NCBI GenBank assembly: GCA_900088475.1
Contig: FLMG01003668.1
Coordinates: 502 to 28,700, forward strand
From: Hyphochytrium catenoides
Lineage: Eukaryota; Sar; Hyphochytriomycetes; Hyphochytriales; Hyphochytriaceae
DNA length: 28,199 nt
Direction: 5' to 3'
The notes beneath the pieces were generated by a model, which did not search any database, was not told where the DNA came from, and saw nothing but the letters and a program-made list of their open reading frames with translations. The position numbers were made by a program, and so were the translations under genes. This document shows, piece after piece, positions 1 through 10,300 of the stretch; the stretch's first letter is position 1, and each line of letters opens with the position of its first letter.

Positions 1-640
1 TACCTACAGGATAAAGGACCCTGACCTCCGACATGGACGCCTCGCTGAGTTTTTTAAAGCTCAGTGTTTGTTCGCTGAGCTTTTTAAGCTCAGTGTTTGT
101 CACTCCAAATGGTAGGGGCTTTTGAAACCCCAAAAATTAGAAAACCAAAATTGAAAGAATACCAGAAATCAAAAGAAAACATAAATCACTATATCATACA
201 ATAGAAACACTGAAGTTAATAAAAAGAACCAGTTGCAATTATTCAAAATGGAACAAACAAAACGGAGACTAGAAACAGCTTTCCAATATGAAAAACTATA
301 GCCTAGTATCGTTGTATAGAGGCAATATGTATCGCTCAAAAAAACCTATAGAAGGCATAATATCTATAAGGTAACCTATCTTTGTCGTTTCTCCTTTAAA
401 ATCGAAATATCGATTAATTGATTTTGTGTGTGTGTTAGTCCGTCCGTCTGTTCGCTTGATAGTAGTACAAAGAATATTCGGGATACCATAATGCCATGAT
501 GGTGTACTCTCGACCACCTTCTAAACAATAATACACCAGCAATAAATTCCTGATTTGGAGGTAAAACAGTTCTAGGTACAGGATAAAGGACCCTGACCTC
601 TGACATTGACGCCCGTTAAAACAGTACAACTACAGGTACT
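1..640. repeat. Repeat-derived block bounded by a direct repeat
   Basis: A 37-bp sequence at 5-41 recurs at 577-613 with two substitutions and a spacing of 572 bp. The left copy touches the window edge, so the true repeat may be longer. Between the copies the DNA is A-rich (about 120-300) and holds a GTGTGTGTGT run followed by CCGTCCGTCTG near 427-450. No credible coding frame is present. The layout could be a small transposon remnant with direct terminal repeats, or two insertions of one dispersed repeat; the sequence alone does not decide. Confidence 0.5.
43..101. repeat. Two-copy 30-bp tandem repeat with a hairpin
   Basis: CGCTGAG begins two adjacent copies at 43 and 73, each followed by a T-run, AAGCTCAG and TGTTTGT. 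The second copy contains a perfect 8-bp inverted repeat (75-82 with 86-93, stem CTGAGCTT, loop TTT), so either strand could fold into a short hairpin. It lies just inside the left direct repeat. Confidence 0.75.
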
Positions 641-1056
641 GTGGGATTGGGGAAAGGATAACGGAAAAAGAAAAGACAGAGAGGAGGAGAGTTACAGCAG
701 ATGGAAGAGATTAATTTGGGTCACCACCACCGCTACAAGGAGAAGAGAGGAGAGAGAGAGAAAACGGAAGGGCGGCATGAGATCGTGAGAGACGGAAAGA
801 GAGTACAAAGAAGAAGGTGAGAGAGGAAGAAGGCGGCGGCGGCATCATCATAAAGAGAGAAGAAATAAAGAGCTATAATAGCGTCGAAGGAAGAAGAAAG
901 AAAATAGGAACATTTGCCGAGCGAGGTCGTGGCTGCTGAAGGGAAGTGGTGAGGGCTTCTTCTAGTTTTTTATACCTGCCTGTTACCTTTGTTGTGATTC
1001 ATTGCTTGTTGTGAGGGCACAATGAAGCGCCAACTCTTAATAGAAGAAGAATGTGA
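641..1056. other. Purine-rich stretch without a supported gene
   Basis: The plus strand is dominated by GAGGAGA, GAAGAAG and GGCGGC runs. Short open frames here have low-complexity Arg/Glu/Lys composition and no recognisable motif. It leads directly into the STPR-like repeat frame. Confidence 0.4.
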
Positions 1057-1563
1057 GGTCAAGAAAGAAAGCAGAGGAGGAGAAGAAGAGATAATAGGGG
1101 TGGAGATGATGCTCGAGACGGAAATGAGATTCTCACCACAACAGAGCAGCCAAGGGCAGAAGAAAAGGAAGAGCAAGAGCCCAGGGACAACAAAAAGAAG
1201 GGCAAAGAACGGCGACCCACTTCCTCATCTGCCGCCGCAGAACGCATGAGGAAAATTCGAGCTGCACGGAGCGACGAACAGAAGGAGAGTGATCGCAGAG
1301 TAGCTACCGAGCGAAGGAGATTCTTGAGGAATAGCCGCACGGATGAGCAGAAGGAGATTGATAGAAAGCTTCTGCAGAGCAAAGGAGGCTGTCGAGACAC
1401 AGCCGCACGGAGGAAGAGAAGGATTTTAATAGAAAAGTTGCTCCTGAGCAGACGCCAGCAAGCACGGCAAACGGTCAGGAGTAAGATGTCCAGCCTGTGG
1501 GATGGGCTCCTATCATTGAATATCTCAAAGGGACGTGACCTCCACCCATGCGTGGCGTGGTGA
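1057..1563 (+). pseudogene. Broken ORF with three 23-residue STPR-like repeats
   Basis: A plus frame opens at 1057 with Lys/Arg/Glu-rich sequence, then ERMRKIRAARSDEQK. Three repeat units follow, marked by RSDEQKESDRR (about 1267), RTDEQKEIDRK (about 1336) and RTEEEKDFNRK (about 1404). DNA offsets between equivalent codons are 69 and 68 nt, so one base is missing near 1366-1378 and the third unit lies in the next frame, which ends at a TAA near 1483. A 23-residue period with Arg-rich helices is the hallmark of STPR (score and three) repeats, known from DNA-binding proteins and often found in Helitron-linked ORFs. No helicase or Rep motif is present, so this is at most a fragment. It might instead be an exon with a nearby splice, but no good donor sits at the break. 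Confidence 0.45.
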
Positions 1564-1960
1564 TGCCGCTAGTTGTTCAAGACTCCTCTTTGTCTCTAAA
1601 CCCTTTTCATTATTTTGCCACCAACCTTTTCAATGGTGTCGTTGGCTTCTGTGATGACTGCATGTTTGTCTCGACTTCCGCGCTCTGTGTATGAATTGAC
1701 TGACAAGCCTGGCTTGCCCTTTACTCGCTAAATAATCTTCTGCCTCTTAGTCATATCTGATCAATGATCTGCCCGCCTTTATAAGAAGCGGCTAGTCTCT
1801 GGAAGTGCTGTGACTCTGGAAGGACAGATTTCTGTCTTCAACCTTAGAGGAAGCGTCTGCTACCGCTGTCTCTACCCTTTTCCTCGTCCTGCTGTTCTTC
1901 TGGGTGACTGCTCCAACAAAGGAGTACTAGGGACTGGTGCCCGGGGTAATATTATGTTGT
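1564..1960. other. No supported gene
   Basis: Mixed-composition sequence with short open frames in several phases and no family motif or convincing splice pair. Confidence 0.35.
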
Positions 1961-1965
1961 CTGCA

Positions 1966-2754
1966 GGCCATAGTAGTAATGAACATTATCATTGGCTTAG
2001 GAGTCGAAGAAGGAGGAGTCCTGAGCGGAAGACAGCTATTCTTCGACCCTGAGTTTGCCACATTCAGCGAGTTTAAGTTGATCTTTCTCCAAGTGTCTCT
2101 CCCTTCCTTTCTCCATCTCCACCTCTCTGTGAGAATAGCGGACCATAAAGAAGAGTGACACCCCAACCTCTGCATTATTAGCGGGCATATAATGTCGGGC
2201 TACAGCTCGCTCCTCGGTGGAGAGACTGCGCTGTATGTGGAGAAGATCCCTACCATCGCTTCTGTTTCAGCTTACCACTCAGTCTTTCCTCTGCGCAGCA
2301 CCTCGGAAGGAGGAGTTGAAGGATGCTGAAAGTGTTAGCTGCTAAGTACGGCCCTGAGAAGCTGGCAACTTTCTGTAAAACGGGACATATTTCAAGGTCG
2401 CCTGGGAGCCTCACTCACCTAACCGGGCAACAGCGAGCCTGGCTGAGTTGATGAAGGGAATGGATAGATAGCAAGGGAGGCGGAGACAGAGATCGGGTGT
2501 ACATAAAACGCTACGTTGAACCATCCGAATCTGATAGCGCTCAGAGGGATAACAGACTGCGGACCTCCATTGCCAACTCTTGCTGGGAATACGCGAACGT
2601 CGTTATCGCGGACCATCCGCATCTTCTATTAGATGTCAGGAGTCGCCTCCAGTTCTCTCTCTTCTCCCTACCCGGGGCCGTGGATGTACGTTACAAAGAA
2701 CTACGAGACCGACCGAAGACTCGTCGGGTACTTCAACAAGCGGCTTCGGAGGTA
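1966..2754 (+). CDS. Possible small spliced gene, unrecognised
   Basis: Several plus-strand stretches read like protein: about 1967-2089 (with GRQLFFDPEFATFSEFK), about 2165-2334 (SGYSSLLGGETALYVEKIP), about 2388-2471 (FKVAWEPHSPNRATASL) and about 2634-2754, where MSGVASSSLSSPYPG leads to YETDRRLVGYFNKRLRR and a TAA. They occupy different frames, and I could not find splice pairs that join them in phase. No family is recognised. They could be exons of one short gene ending at 2754, or chance readings. Low confidence. Confidence 0.22.
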
Positions 2755-3872
2755 AACCAGGTAAGCGACCACATGAGAAGCAGGAAGCAGGAGAGAGAGA
2801 GAGGGAGTCTTCCTTGCAGACGTCTGGTCTCCTGTTCCCGGCAAAGTCATTCTGGCTCTACAATAACTCTTTCTCTTCTTTCTGTCAATGCAGCGTCCCC
2901 GTTGCTTCTTTATAGTTTACGTCATGTATACGTCATGTGTGGGAGAGGGCTAGACTTAGCCCGAGGGATGCGGCTGCTAAGCGAGCAAGGTCTCGACTGC
3001 ATTAGGCTTGTGTGTCCGAGTTGGGATACAGGCGTTGGCCTTGCAAGCGTCCATTTCTTCTTTCCCTTCTTACGAGAGATACCACAGGTCCCCCAGGGAT
3101 AGGTAGGACCAAGAGGAGACAAGGAGGCGGCGCTTCTGTTGGGGTTGAAAGTCTGCCATTGCTGTACGATATGGCTAGTGCCTGTCTATCATCTGTCACC
3201 TTAGGGAGAACTTCAGCAACGTCGGACGCCTCCTTCTCTCTTCTCGAACCTCCTTCTCTGCACTTAGCTGCTGATTTCGTGATGAAACCTTGTTCTTTGT
3301 CCCCACGGTCTCGCCTTTTTTTGCCTAAACGTCACCGTACCTGTCTAGGTAAAGAAGCCATTCTCCGTTTACCAGCTGTGCCCAAGAAGGTACACGCTGC
3401 TCCAATAGAGAAAACGCCCGGGATGAGGTCAGTGCCCACGGGTAGCAAAGATAGCGTTTCCCACAGTCCTGTGCTGCCGCACAGCCCCACAACGGAGAGC
3501 CATCCAAGATTCGATCACCACCTAAGCAATACTAGACTTAGTCAAAGCTATATTGAGTCTGCAGGAAGGCATCAACTCTGTACACACAGTGGCGACCACT
3601 TACAGAGACTCTTATAATTGGGCCAAAGACGATGAGAAGTTTGACAGCCCACAGTATCTAAGAGGAGTATCCAGAGCGAGGTGGTGTAAACAGAGAGCAA
3701 GAGAGATAACCGTTATATCTACCTATCAAGATCTGCCTACTTTGGTACCCAGATCTCATTGCCTCCGTCAGCATGCCATAGACCACTGGGAGGACAGGAC
3801 TCTGCCCACAGCCAAGACATCGTCTATCTCTTTCCTTCTCTCTCAGCTCTCTTAAAAATTGGGCCCGATCAT
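2755..3872. other. Spacer 3' of the F-box gene, long overlapping frames
   Basis: Long frames on both strands overlap here (plus 2497-3102 and 3012-3617) without family motifs. On the minus strand, 3159-3074 has an ATG followed by codons giving RRLLVSSWSYLSLGDLWYL and then a GTAAGA donor. An in-frame TAG lies 15 bases upstream of that ATG. I found no phase-matched continuation. (GA)n runs occur near 2790. Confidence 0.3.
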
Positions 3873-5668
3873 CAATGAGATCTTTCCATGGGATGAGGGG
3901 GAGAACTAGTGACCGCAGGGCGGAAAGAGACTGAGGTTGCAGTAGCTGGGCTGGAAAGAGAGACGAGAAAGGGATAGAGCACAAATCAACGACAATAGCT
4001 TCAGACCCATCATGCATGATCACGCCCACAATTCGGGAAACGGACTTGAGCTTTTTATGGAAATGACCTATCCAGCAGGTAGCATCTGCACAAGGCTGTA
4101 GAATCTTCGCGCTTCCCTGTCCTCTTCCTGGCCTGCGCTGATGAGCATGTACAGGCTCCACCTCCATAGCAAGGAAAAACTCACTTTGGGTGTGGTATGG
4201 AGCTATGGGGTGAAGGAAAATGCTGGCCCAGAAGTGGCTGCTCTGTGCCGGGAGAGTGATGAGATGAAGACTTTGCCAGCAGACAGTAGTAAACGTGAAA
4301 ACCTGGATAACAGAAGTCAGCAGGAACAGGTAAAGGCAAAAGGCAAGTAAAGGGCAGGACAGATAAAGGCGACTAACATATCTGGACAGACCTATTGGAC
4401 CAAGAGGCAAATAAGCAAAAGAAGAAGGATCTAGAGGTCAGTAAGAGAATTAATAGCTGGGGACGACCTGCCGGCCAAATGAAAAGCGGTCCAGAGAGAA
4501 GAGTGCGTTTACATACGTCTTTAATGTCCAGGAAGTGCACAATATGCAGCAGAGAGACCTCCGGCAAGTGCATAAGCGTCCTTGAGTCACTGGCAGAGGG
4601 AGCGTGCCCTGATGATGCTACAGGATGACGAAGCAAATAGGTAAGGATATGTGTCAGTGGACCTTAGAGACTGGACAGGGAGGGGAAGCTACATTGCCGG
4701 AGACCATAGTAAGGGAATGGTGGGGAATGGATGCTACATTGTCTCCTCTGCATAGCGCAAGGGCGATAGAGCTATAGCCGCTATGTGGCGCATGGGTACA
4801 TGAGAAGGGCTTGAAGCCGGACGAGAGGAGATCCTCTGTCGGAGCCATAGACCACGAAGTACGACGGCAAGGCAGAGGAAAAAACATAATCTTCGACGCA
4901 CCTGTTCCTTTGCTTCCTTCTCCCATTCGACCTTTGATCAGACGATTTATAGAGGAGAAAACCTTCTCTGAAAGAAGCTCTTCTCTCAATCTATCTTCTT
5001 CTTCGTCTACATGGTCGGGACCTTTCGATATGCCTTTAATCGGGATAATAAGCTCTCGTTGTCTCTTCCTCCGTGGTGGGCAGTAGCCTTCAGGCTGACC
5101 GATATAGACGAGGCTTCGGATGTAGAAATTAAAGGCCCGGGGAAGTCCGCCTCCTGTCAGCTAAAGATAAAAGAGGTTGACGGAATGACGGAAACACACA
5201 GTCAGAGAGAGAGACAGAGATAAAAGGAGGATGAAGGACAGAGAGGGAAGAGAGGTGAGAAGGTTTCCAGCTGCACGACGAGAGAAACAGCACACATAAA
5301 GGAGTCAGTCAGAGAAAGAGCAATACCTCAATTGCAACCTCGAGGTGTCGTTGGGAAGCATGAGGTCCTGCTAGAAGCGCAAGCCGTCTACGAGCTGACA
5401 GGAAACGAATTAGGTGTTTTGACTTTCCTTTCTTTTCTTTGGCACTAGAAGTAATCATGCCCGTCACTACATCCCCATTCATCTTCCTCCTAACGAGTTG
5501 GCGCGCATTCGCGTGAGTGTACGCTGATGAGAGCGCGTAGGACCGTGGCGGCAACTCAATAACTGTGGCTGAGGCTTCCACCACTACTGAAGACTTTTGC
5601 CAGCAGCAGAAGATAGAAGAGGTTGTAGCCAAGTTGCGGCTCCTCCTCCTGAGCTGTCCCAGTCTCAT
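3873..5668 (-). CDS. F-box protein, seven exons
   Basis: Predicted SCF ubiquitin-ligase adaptor: the F-box would bind Skp1 and the rest would recruit a substrate. Exons: 5327-5668, 4902-5160, 4800-4835, 4517-4662, 4185-4302, 4068-4137, 3873-3951; 1,050 nt, 349 residues plus stop, phases all consistent. The start ATG at 5668 has an in-frame TGA directly upstream. Exon 1 is Arg/Ser-rich. Exon 2 carries a basic cluster (PPRRKRQRELIIP) and an acidic helix (DHVDEEEDRLREELL). The F-box spans exons 4 and 5: HLPEVSLLHIVHFLDIKD joins VFTFTTVCWQSLHL and ends near HFWASIF, matching the LPxxxLLxIxxFLDxxD...VCxxW...W pattern. No LRR, WD40 or Kelch repeats were seen. Exons 1-5 are well supported; the 36-nt exon 3 rests on phase, and the last two exons and the TGA at 3873 are the weakest part. 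Confidence 0.72.
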
Positions 5669-7850
5669 TCAGACGGAAGTTCCGAACGGCTGTCTCTTTC
5701 TCTAAAATGCACTCCGCCTGAACCGCCCGTCCCTTGAGGAGGTCGGCGGTTCAGAAGGATTGTGGAAAGCCACATTCTTTTTTTTCTTTTTTAGGATTTA
5801 TTGATTTATTGCTACTACTAACGCTACTAACAGACTAATCCTATAAGAAAAAGAAAGAGAAGAAGAAAAGCTTTTTTTATAAGGAATAAGTAACAAAGAG
5901 GATGCGGTCGACTACTGTTTCAAGAGAACATGAAGAGATGATGCAAATATGTACTACGAAGACTAAAAAGAGGAACTACCAAGAACTATAGTAGCCCCAA
6001 CACAGAAGGAAAGAGCAAATTACAGTAGCAGGACTTGGTGTTTTTGTATTATTTTAGGAAGATGATAGCAAACCTTGATTATTTACAACTACTAACTACT
6101 AAGATGTAAATGAAGGAGCGAGCAGAAGATGAAGAAAGAAGAAGCAAAGGAGGAGGAAGAAGAAGAAGAAAAGAGGAAGAAGAAAGGAAACGAGGAAAGC
6201 TATAACGCCTTGGTCCCGTCCTCCCTCGTCCTCCTCAACCAGATCTCCTCCACACTCATCATCAATAACAAGGAAGCTACAAGGACAATCTCTCCCCTTC
6301 TCTAGGACTAACAAGGAAGCTAGGACAATCTCTCCTCTCTAGGACTAACAAGGAAAACATTCCAGAAGTTCTCGTCACATCTCTCTTAACCTGTAACACA
6401 TTTGTTGTGGAACGTCTGCGTCAGTGAGAGTAGGTGGTGTCTCTCAAGATTGATTACTGAAGCATCATTGTAGCACTCAACTAGTAGGACCTACTTCCAT
6501 CCTCTCCTCTGAATACGAGCTCTTGCTTGGTTCCTGGAAGAAGAAGAAGCGCACGAAATGATGGACAGGAAGGGGCTCATGATGAGACAGTTGTGTTCAC
6601 GTGAACTAGCAAGGAGGACGATGATGCGTCGTCCTGAATGCCCTAAGCCATCGATTCTCTGTCCGCTTAGCTCTTACATAGGTGGCTGCCTCATTGTCTA
6701 GTCTTATGCCCCCGCATCTTCTGTCTATCTCTTCAACCTTGATAAGGTCAGACTTCTTCCAGAGTGTCTTCCTCCTCTATTTCCTCCGTGAGGCTGATCT
6801 GTCCTTGCCACCTAGGATATTCAGTGTAAAGTTTAGTCTTAGAGGAGAAAGTCCTCAGGATCGACGTTACCATGATCTTCATTCACCACGCTCTATTGGA
6901 GCTAAGGGGCTGACTGGCCGAGGGCAGGACTCCGCTAAACGAGCGAGGGCATGACCGTGTGAGGGCACGACTTAGCTAAAGGTTCACTCCAATTTCCTTA
7001 AACTATCCCGACTGCGGTAGACGTCTTATGGTGTAGAAGTAAGAGTACGTGAAGACATAGGGATGTAGGCAAGAGCAGCAAGAGACGCGTAAAGAGAGAG
7101 AAAAAGAGGGAAGATACTAGGTAGATGAATAGGAGCGGTAGGAAAGAGAAATGAAAGAGCAGGCAGGGGGATTCAGTCAGGAATTTTGGCTATATCTTTG
7201 TAAAGCTAAACACGCTATTCCATGCTTGAAGACCGCTCGATAGACTTGCTGGTTAAAGCTGCAAGGAGGCTCTTCTTACTCTTGGGCAGCTCAGATTAGT
7301 TCTCTTAGCAGATTCGTTATTGGTACTCTGTAGGGAGTTCTCCCAGCCTTATTGCGGCTTCAGAATTCAATCAGTCTGCAGATTTGACCCGTGGTACAGT
7401 CGTGGCTAATCCTGAGACTGCTTCACTAGTAGGAATAGATGTTGGCACAAGGAGAACGTTCTCCCTGAAGAGGCGAACTGAACGACGACATGTTTTCCTA
7501 GTCCAACATCGAAATTGCTCAACAAAGCAACATGTTGACGGTTTGGTCGCGACAGGGCACAGGACGCAAGTATGAAGGACTCTACTGGTCTTCGTTAATG
7601 TCGGTAAATCTAGCATAGTAGTAGCTGTCCAGCACCTAGGTTAGCAGCAGCAGTTGAGCCATTGGCAGAGTAGCGAACGCTTATACATGCACTATAATGG
7701 GCCTAGCCTGGCCTAGTATGTAGGTTTCACCACAAGCTTGACTCAAAATCTGCGGAGAGGGCTGGCTTTCACCACGAACAAGCATCCTAAATGTGTCAAA
7801 ATGGGGGTCTCTGGCAAGGGCTGTCTCTCCTACTCTGATTCCGGCTACAA
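5669..7850. other. Spacer between the F-box and BEACH genes
   Basis: About 2.2 kb between the F-box start codon and the BEACH stop codon. It contains an A/T-rich part (5780-6110), a purine run of GAAGAA units (about 6122-6190), a minisatellite (6267-6358) and mixed sequence. The frame at 7384-7575 includes a chance-like GIDVGTRRTF but no other actin/Hsp70-type motif. The F-box promoter should lie just above 5669, but I recognise no core element. Confidence 0.5.
6267..6358. repeat. Minisatellite, 2.3 units of 37-43 bp
   Basis: AACAAGGAAGCT recurs at 6267 and 6310, with a third partial copy (AACAAGGAA) at 6347. Units share GGACAATCTCTCC and CTCTAGGACT and differ by small indels. Confidence 0.8.
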
Positions 7851-10300
7851 CTACATCGCCGCGTCCAGGCGGGGAAGAGTGCAGAGGGTGATACTTCCAT
7901 TTTCATGGCCCACCGCAACAGCGCTATCAGTCCCGAATAAGGGGCGACAGATACAGCGGCCAAATAACGCGATATAGATATAGAGGGCAAAAGGGAGGAC
8001 CAATAGGACCAAGTGGAAGGCAAATGTGAGTACTGGCTTGTGCGTCCCTTTTTGCGTCCCTTGTCCTCTACTGCATATTCGGTCCTAACTCCTCAGGCAT
8101 ACACCTCAACCCAGCGCCTACCTGTCGTCCAGAGCAGTTGCCATGGTTGAAACTGGGGATGACATGCCGACCGGAATGACATAAAGGTCGGACAGAGCGC
8201 AGGCGAGAAGGATTCTTAGAGCACCAGACTCTTCGACGACCAGACGTTTCTCGTCATGAGTTAGGCACGCCTAATGCAGTGAAAAAGGAATCAGAATAAT
8301 AAGCAATACATTCCGTATCATGATACCAGAGTTTGATCAACCAGGAAGTTGAGCAAGACGGACCGTTAACCTTGCTCGACAGTAGGCCCATACCCAGAGA
8401 AGAGAAGACGAGATTCTGTTCTGGCGAGCAGCAAACTTATCAAAAAGCCTTGGTCGTTCCAACTTACCGCTTGAGGCTTGCACTTCAGAGTGATCTGCTT
8501 TATTTTCTTCCCGTCCAGCTGAAATAGCGCCGCTTTCCGTTCAATTAGCAGGAGAATAAATCCATTGCTAAGTGTGAATATATAGTCAATAGAACTCCTT
8601 GGCGAGGTTCTATTTGGGAGGTCCTTGGGAGTTGAACAGCCTACGACCTTGGTCTCTACTGCTGTTTCCTCTACTTCACAGGCATGCAGAGGTGTGGCGA
8701 TGAGGGCCAGAGAGGCAGAAGTGCGAAAGGTAAGTAATTATATAGAGGATGCCGAGAACCAAGCTTATCACTGACAACCTTCGTCGTTCTCGTCGGTATT
8801 CAAGCGAGCTATCATCCCTCCGTGGTAAAGCGAGTGTATTAAGCACACAGGGGGCTCACCCATTCCGCAAGAAGCGCTCACCACAACTCCCAAACTGACC
8901 GATGCAGCGAGGACGGTGACTGGCGCGCAATGCCCAAAGAGAATCAGTTGAGGGTTCAGCTCCTAAAGAAGAGCGGAGAGTGAGTGGCACGGTTAAAAAT
9001 GATACTTTTCTCTCTGCAGCCGTTGTGTTCTTATTCCCCACAATACCAAGGCTGTCAAAGTGAGCTTTCTTTCTTCTCGCCGACTCCACCAAAAGCGATC
9101 CCCGGCACCCATCCCTCATGAACCTATAGCTATTCACCTCAACGTACGAGCATCCTACTCCCAAACCACAAAAAGTATGAACAATTGTCCTGTTGGTGAT
9201 CAAATTACCTCCATGATTGCCTTCGGAGTCTGTACCCCCTTAAAGATACTCAGTGGGCCGTAGGCGCGGCCCTGGAAGCGATGTAGTGTGTGCCACACAG
9301 ATATGGTACCTAAGAGGCTAGATGTGTCAAATACCATCTCAAACTTACGGCGTGTAAAGCATCTCATCATAGGCAGTTGCCTTCCCCCACAGCTGCAGGT
9401 ATCCCTTGTCGAAGCTTTTAACTTATTGCTTCGTTGTTCTCTACCTAATACTGTGACTGTCGTAGCTCCATCATCAAAGCCGGGAAGGCAAAGTCTCTTC
9501 TTCCCGTGCTGCTAAGGCTCTCCGTGTATGTTTTCCCCCCAAAGTCTTAGCTTACCATCCTCGCTGCCAAGCAGCAGCAGATCGGAATTCTGACCCCCTG
9601 TGCAAGCACAGACGATGTGGCCGCGGTGTTGCCTCAAGCTCTGGACCACAACTCCATCCTGTAGTGAGAGCGCTTTTGCTGTGTAGTCGAAGTGCCCAGT
9701 AGATATCACAAACTCACTGGCTCCTCCGCCACTTGAGCCCGAGACACCCGAACCTTGAGTCAAGTAGCAGAAGCGGTACGCCCATGGAGTGCTGTCGTAT
9801 GGACAGAGGGCCGCAGGCTCAAGATCCAAGTCAACCTTCGAAGCTGCAGCGAAGGGAGCCGAGGTATGTTAGTGGATAGACAAATCACGTCCAATCAACT
9901 CAAAAATCTTATGTACTGCGCGGATAAATAGATACGTCCGCAACTCTGAAGTCCTTTGAGAAGACAGGGGAAGTAGGAGAGTAGGCAGCGAAGTTAATTT
10001 AACATAGCAGGTCAGCCTTTAAGATGAAGAGCAAAGCATGGAGCTGGACATGCGTTGATGTAGTACGATCACTAGTGGACGTTATTTAAAGTGTCGTGCG
10101 AAGGCTACGCCGCAAATCCTATTCGGTCTAATTTGAAGTTTCTTACCTTTATCCCGCGGCTTAAGGAGGTTAGAGCCCCTGTCGGGCGCATCGCGGCAGT
10201 ACTTGAAGAATACAGCGCTGCCGTTGCTATCAATTGAAACGAGGGAGGTGGCAGAAAGGAAGCTCACCGAGAGGACTCGAGCGGGGTTCCAATTACGTCC
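7851..10300 (-). other. BEACH gene: C-terminal WD40 propeller
   Basis: Exons 10147-10300 ([19 protein letters not shown]), 9556-9843 ([33 protein letters not shown]), 9209-9309 (completing GSEDGTISVW across the intron), 8860-8962 ([20 protein letters not shown]), 8647-8672, 8468-8518 ([12 protein letters not shown]), 8122-8270 ([17 protein letters not shown]) and 7851-7923 ([19 protein letters not shown] then TAG). The GH...VT.lA.S..lg.vvSas and final vGheNGsi blocks match the C-terminal propeller of NBEA/LRBA-type proteins. The 26-nt exon is placed by phase only. Confidence 0.85.

Noticed and set aside
2497-2660. RVYIKRYVEPSES-like reading suggesting the C-terminal domain of a phosphoglucomutase
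   Set aside because: Similarity is limited to a few residues; no TASHNP, DGDGDR or other catalytic motif appears in the neighbourhood.
3658-4410. 250-codon minus frame taken as a single-exon gene
   Set aside because: Strong splice sites at 4303/4302 and 4185/4184 and the F-box motif show that only part of it is coding and that the frame crosses introns.
6099-6314. Minus frame of poly-Phe/Leu sequence, seemingly membrane-like
   Set aside because: It is the GAAGAAG purine run read in reverse; low complexity with no conserved feature.
7384-7575. Plus frame with LVGIDVGTRRTF, resembling a phosphate-1 loop of actin/Hsp70/sugar-kinase proteins
   Set aside because: Only this one short string fits; there is no DxG, adenosine or phosphate-2 motif nearby and no splice context.
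9512-9514. In-frame TAG inside an otherwise open WD40-like frame, as if UAG were reassigned
   Set aside because: A normal GT-AG intron (9310-9555) removes it and restores a perfect GSEDGTISVW; other genes in the window use TAG as an ordinary terminator.
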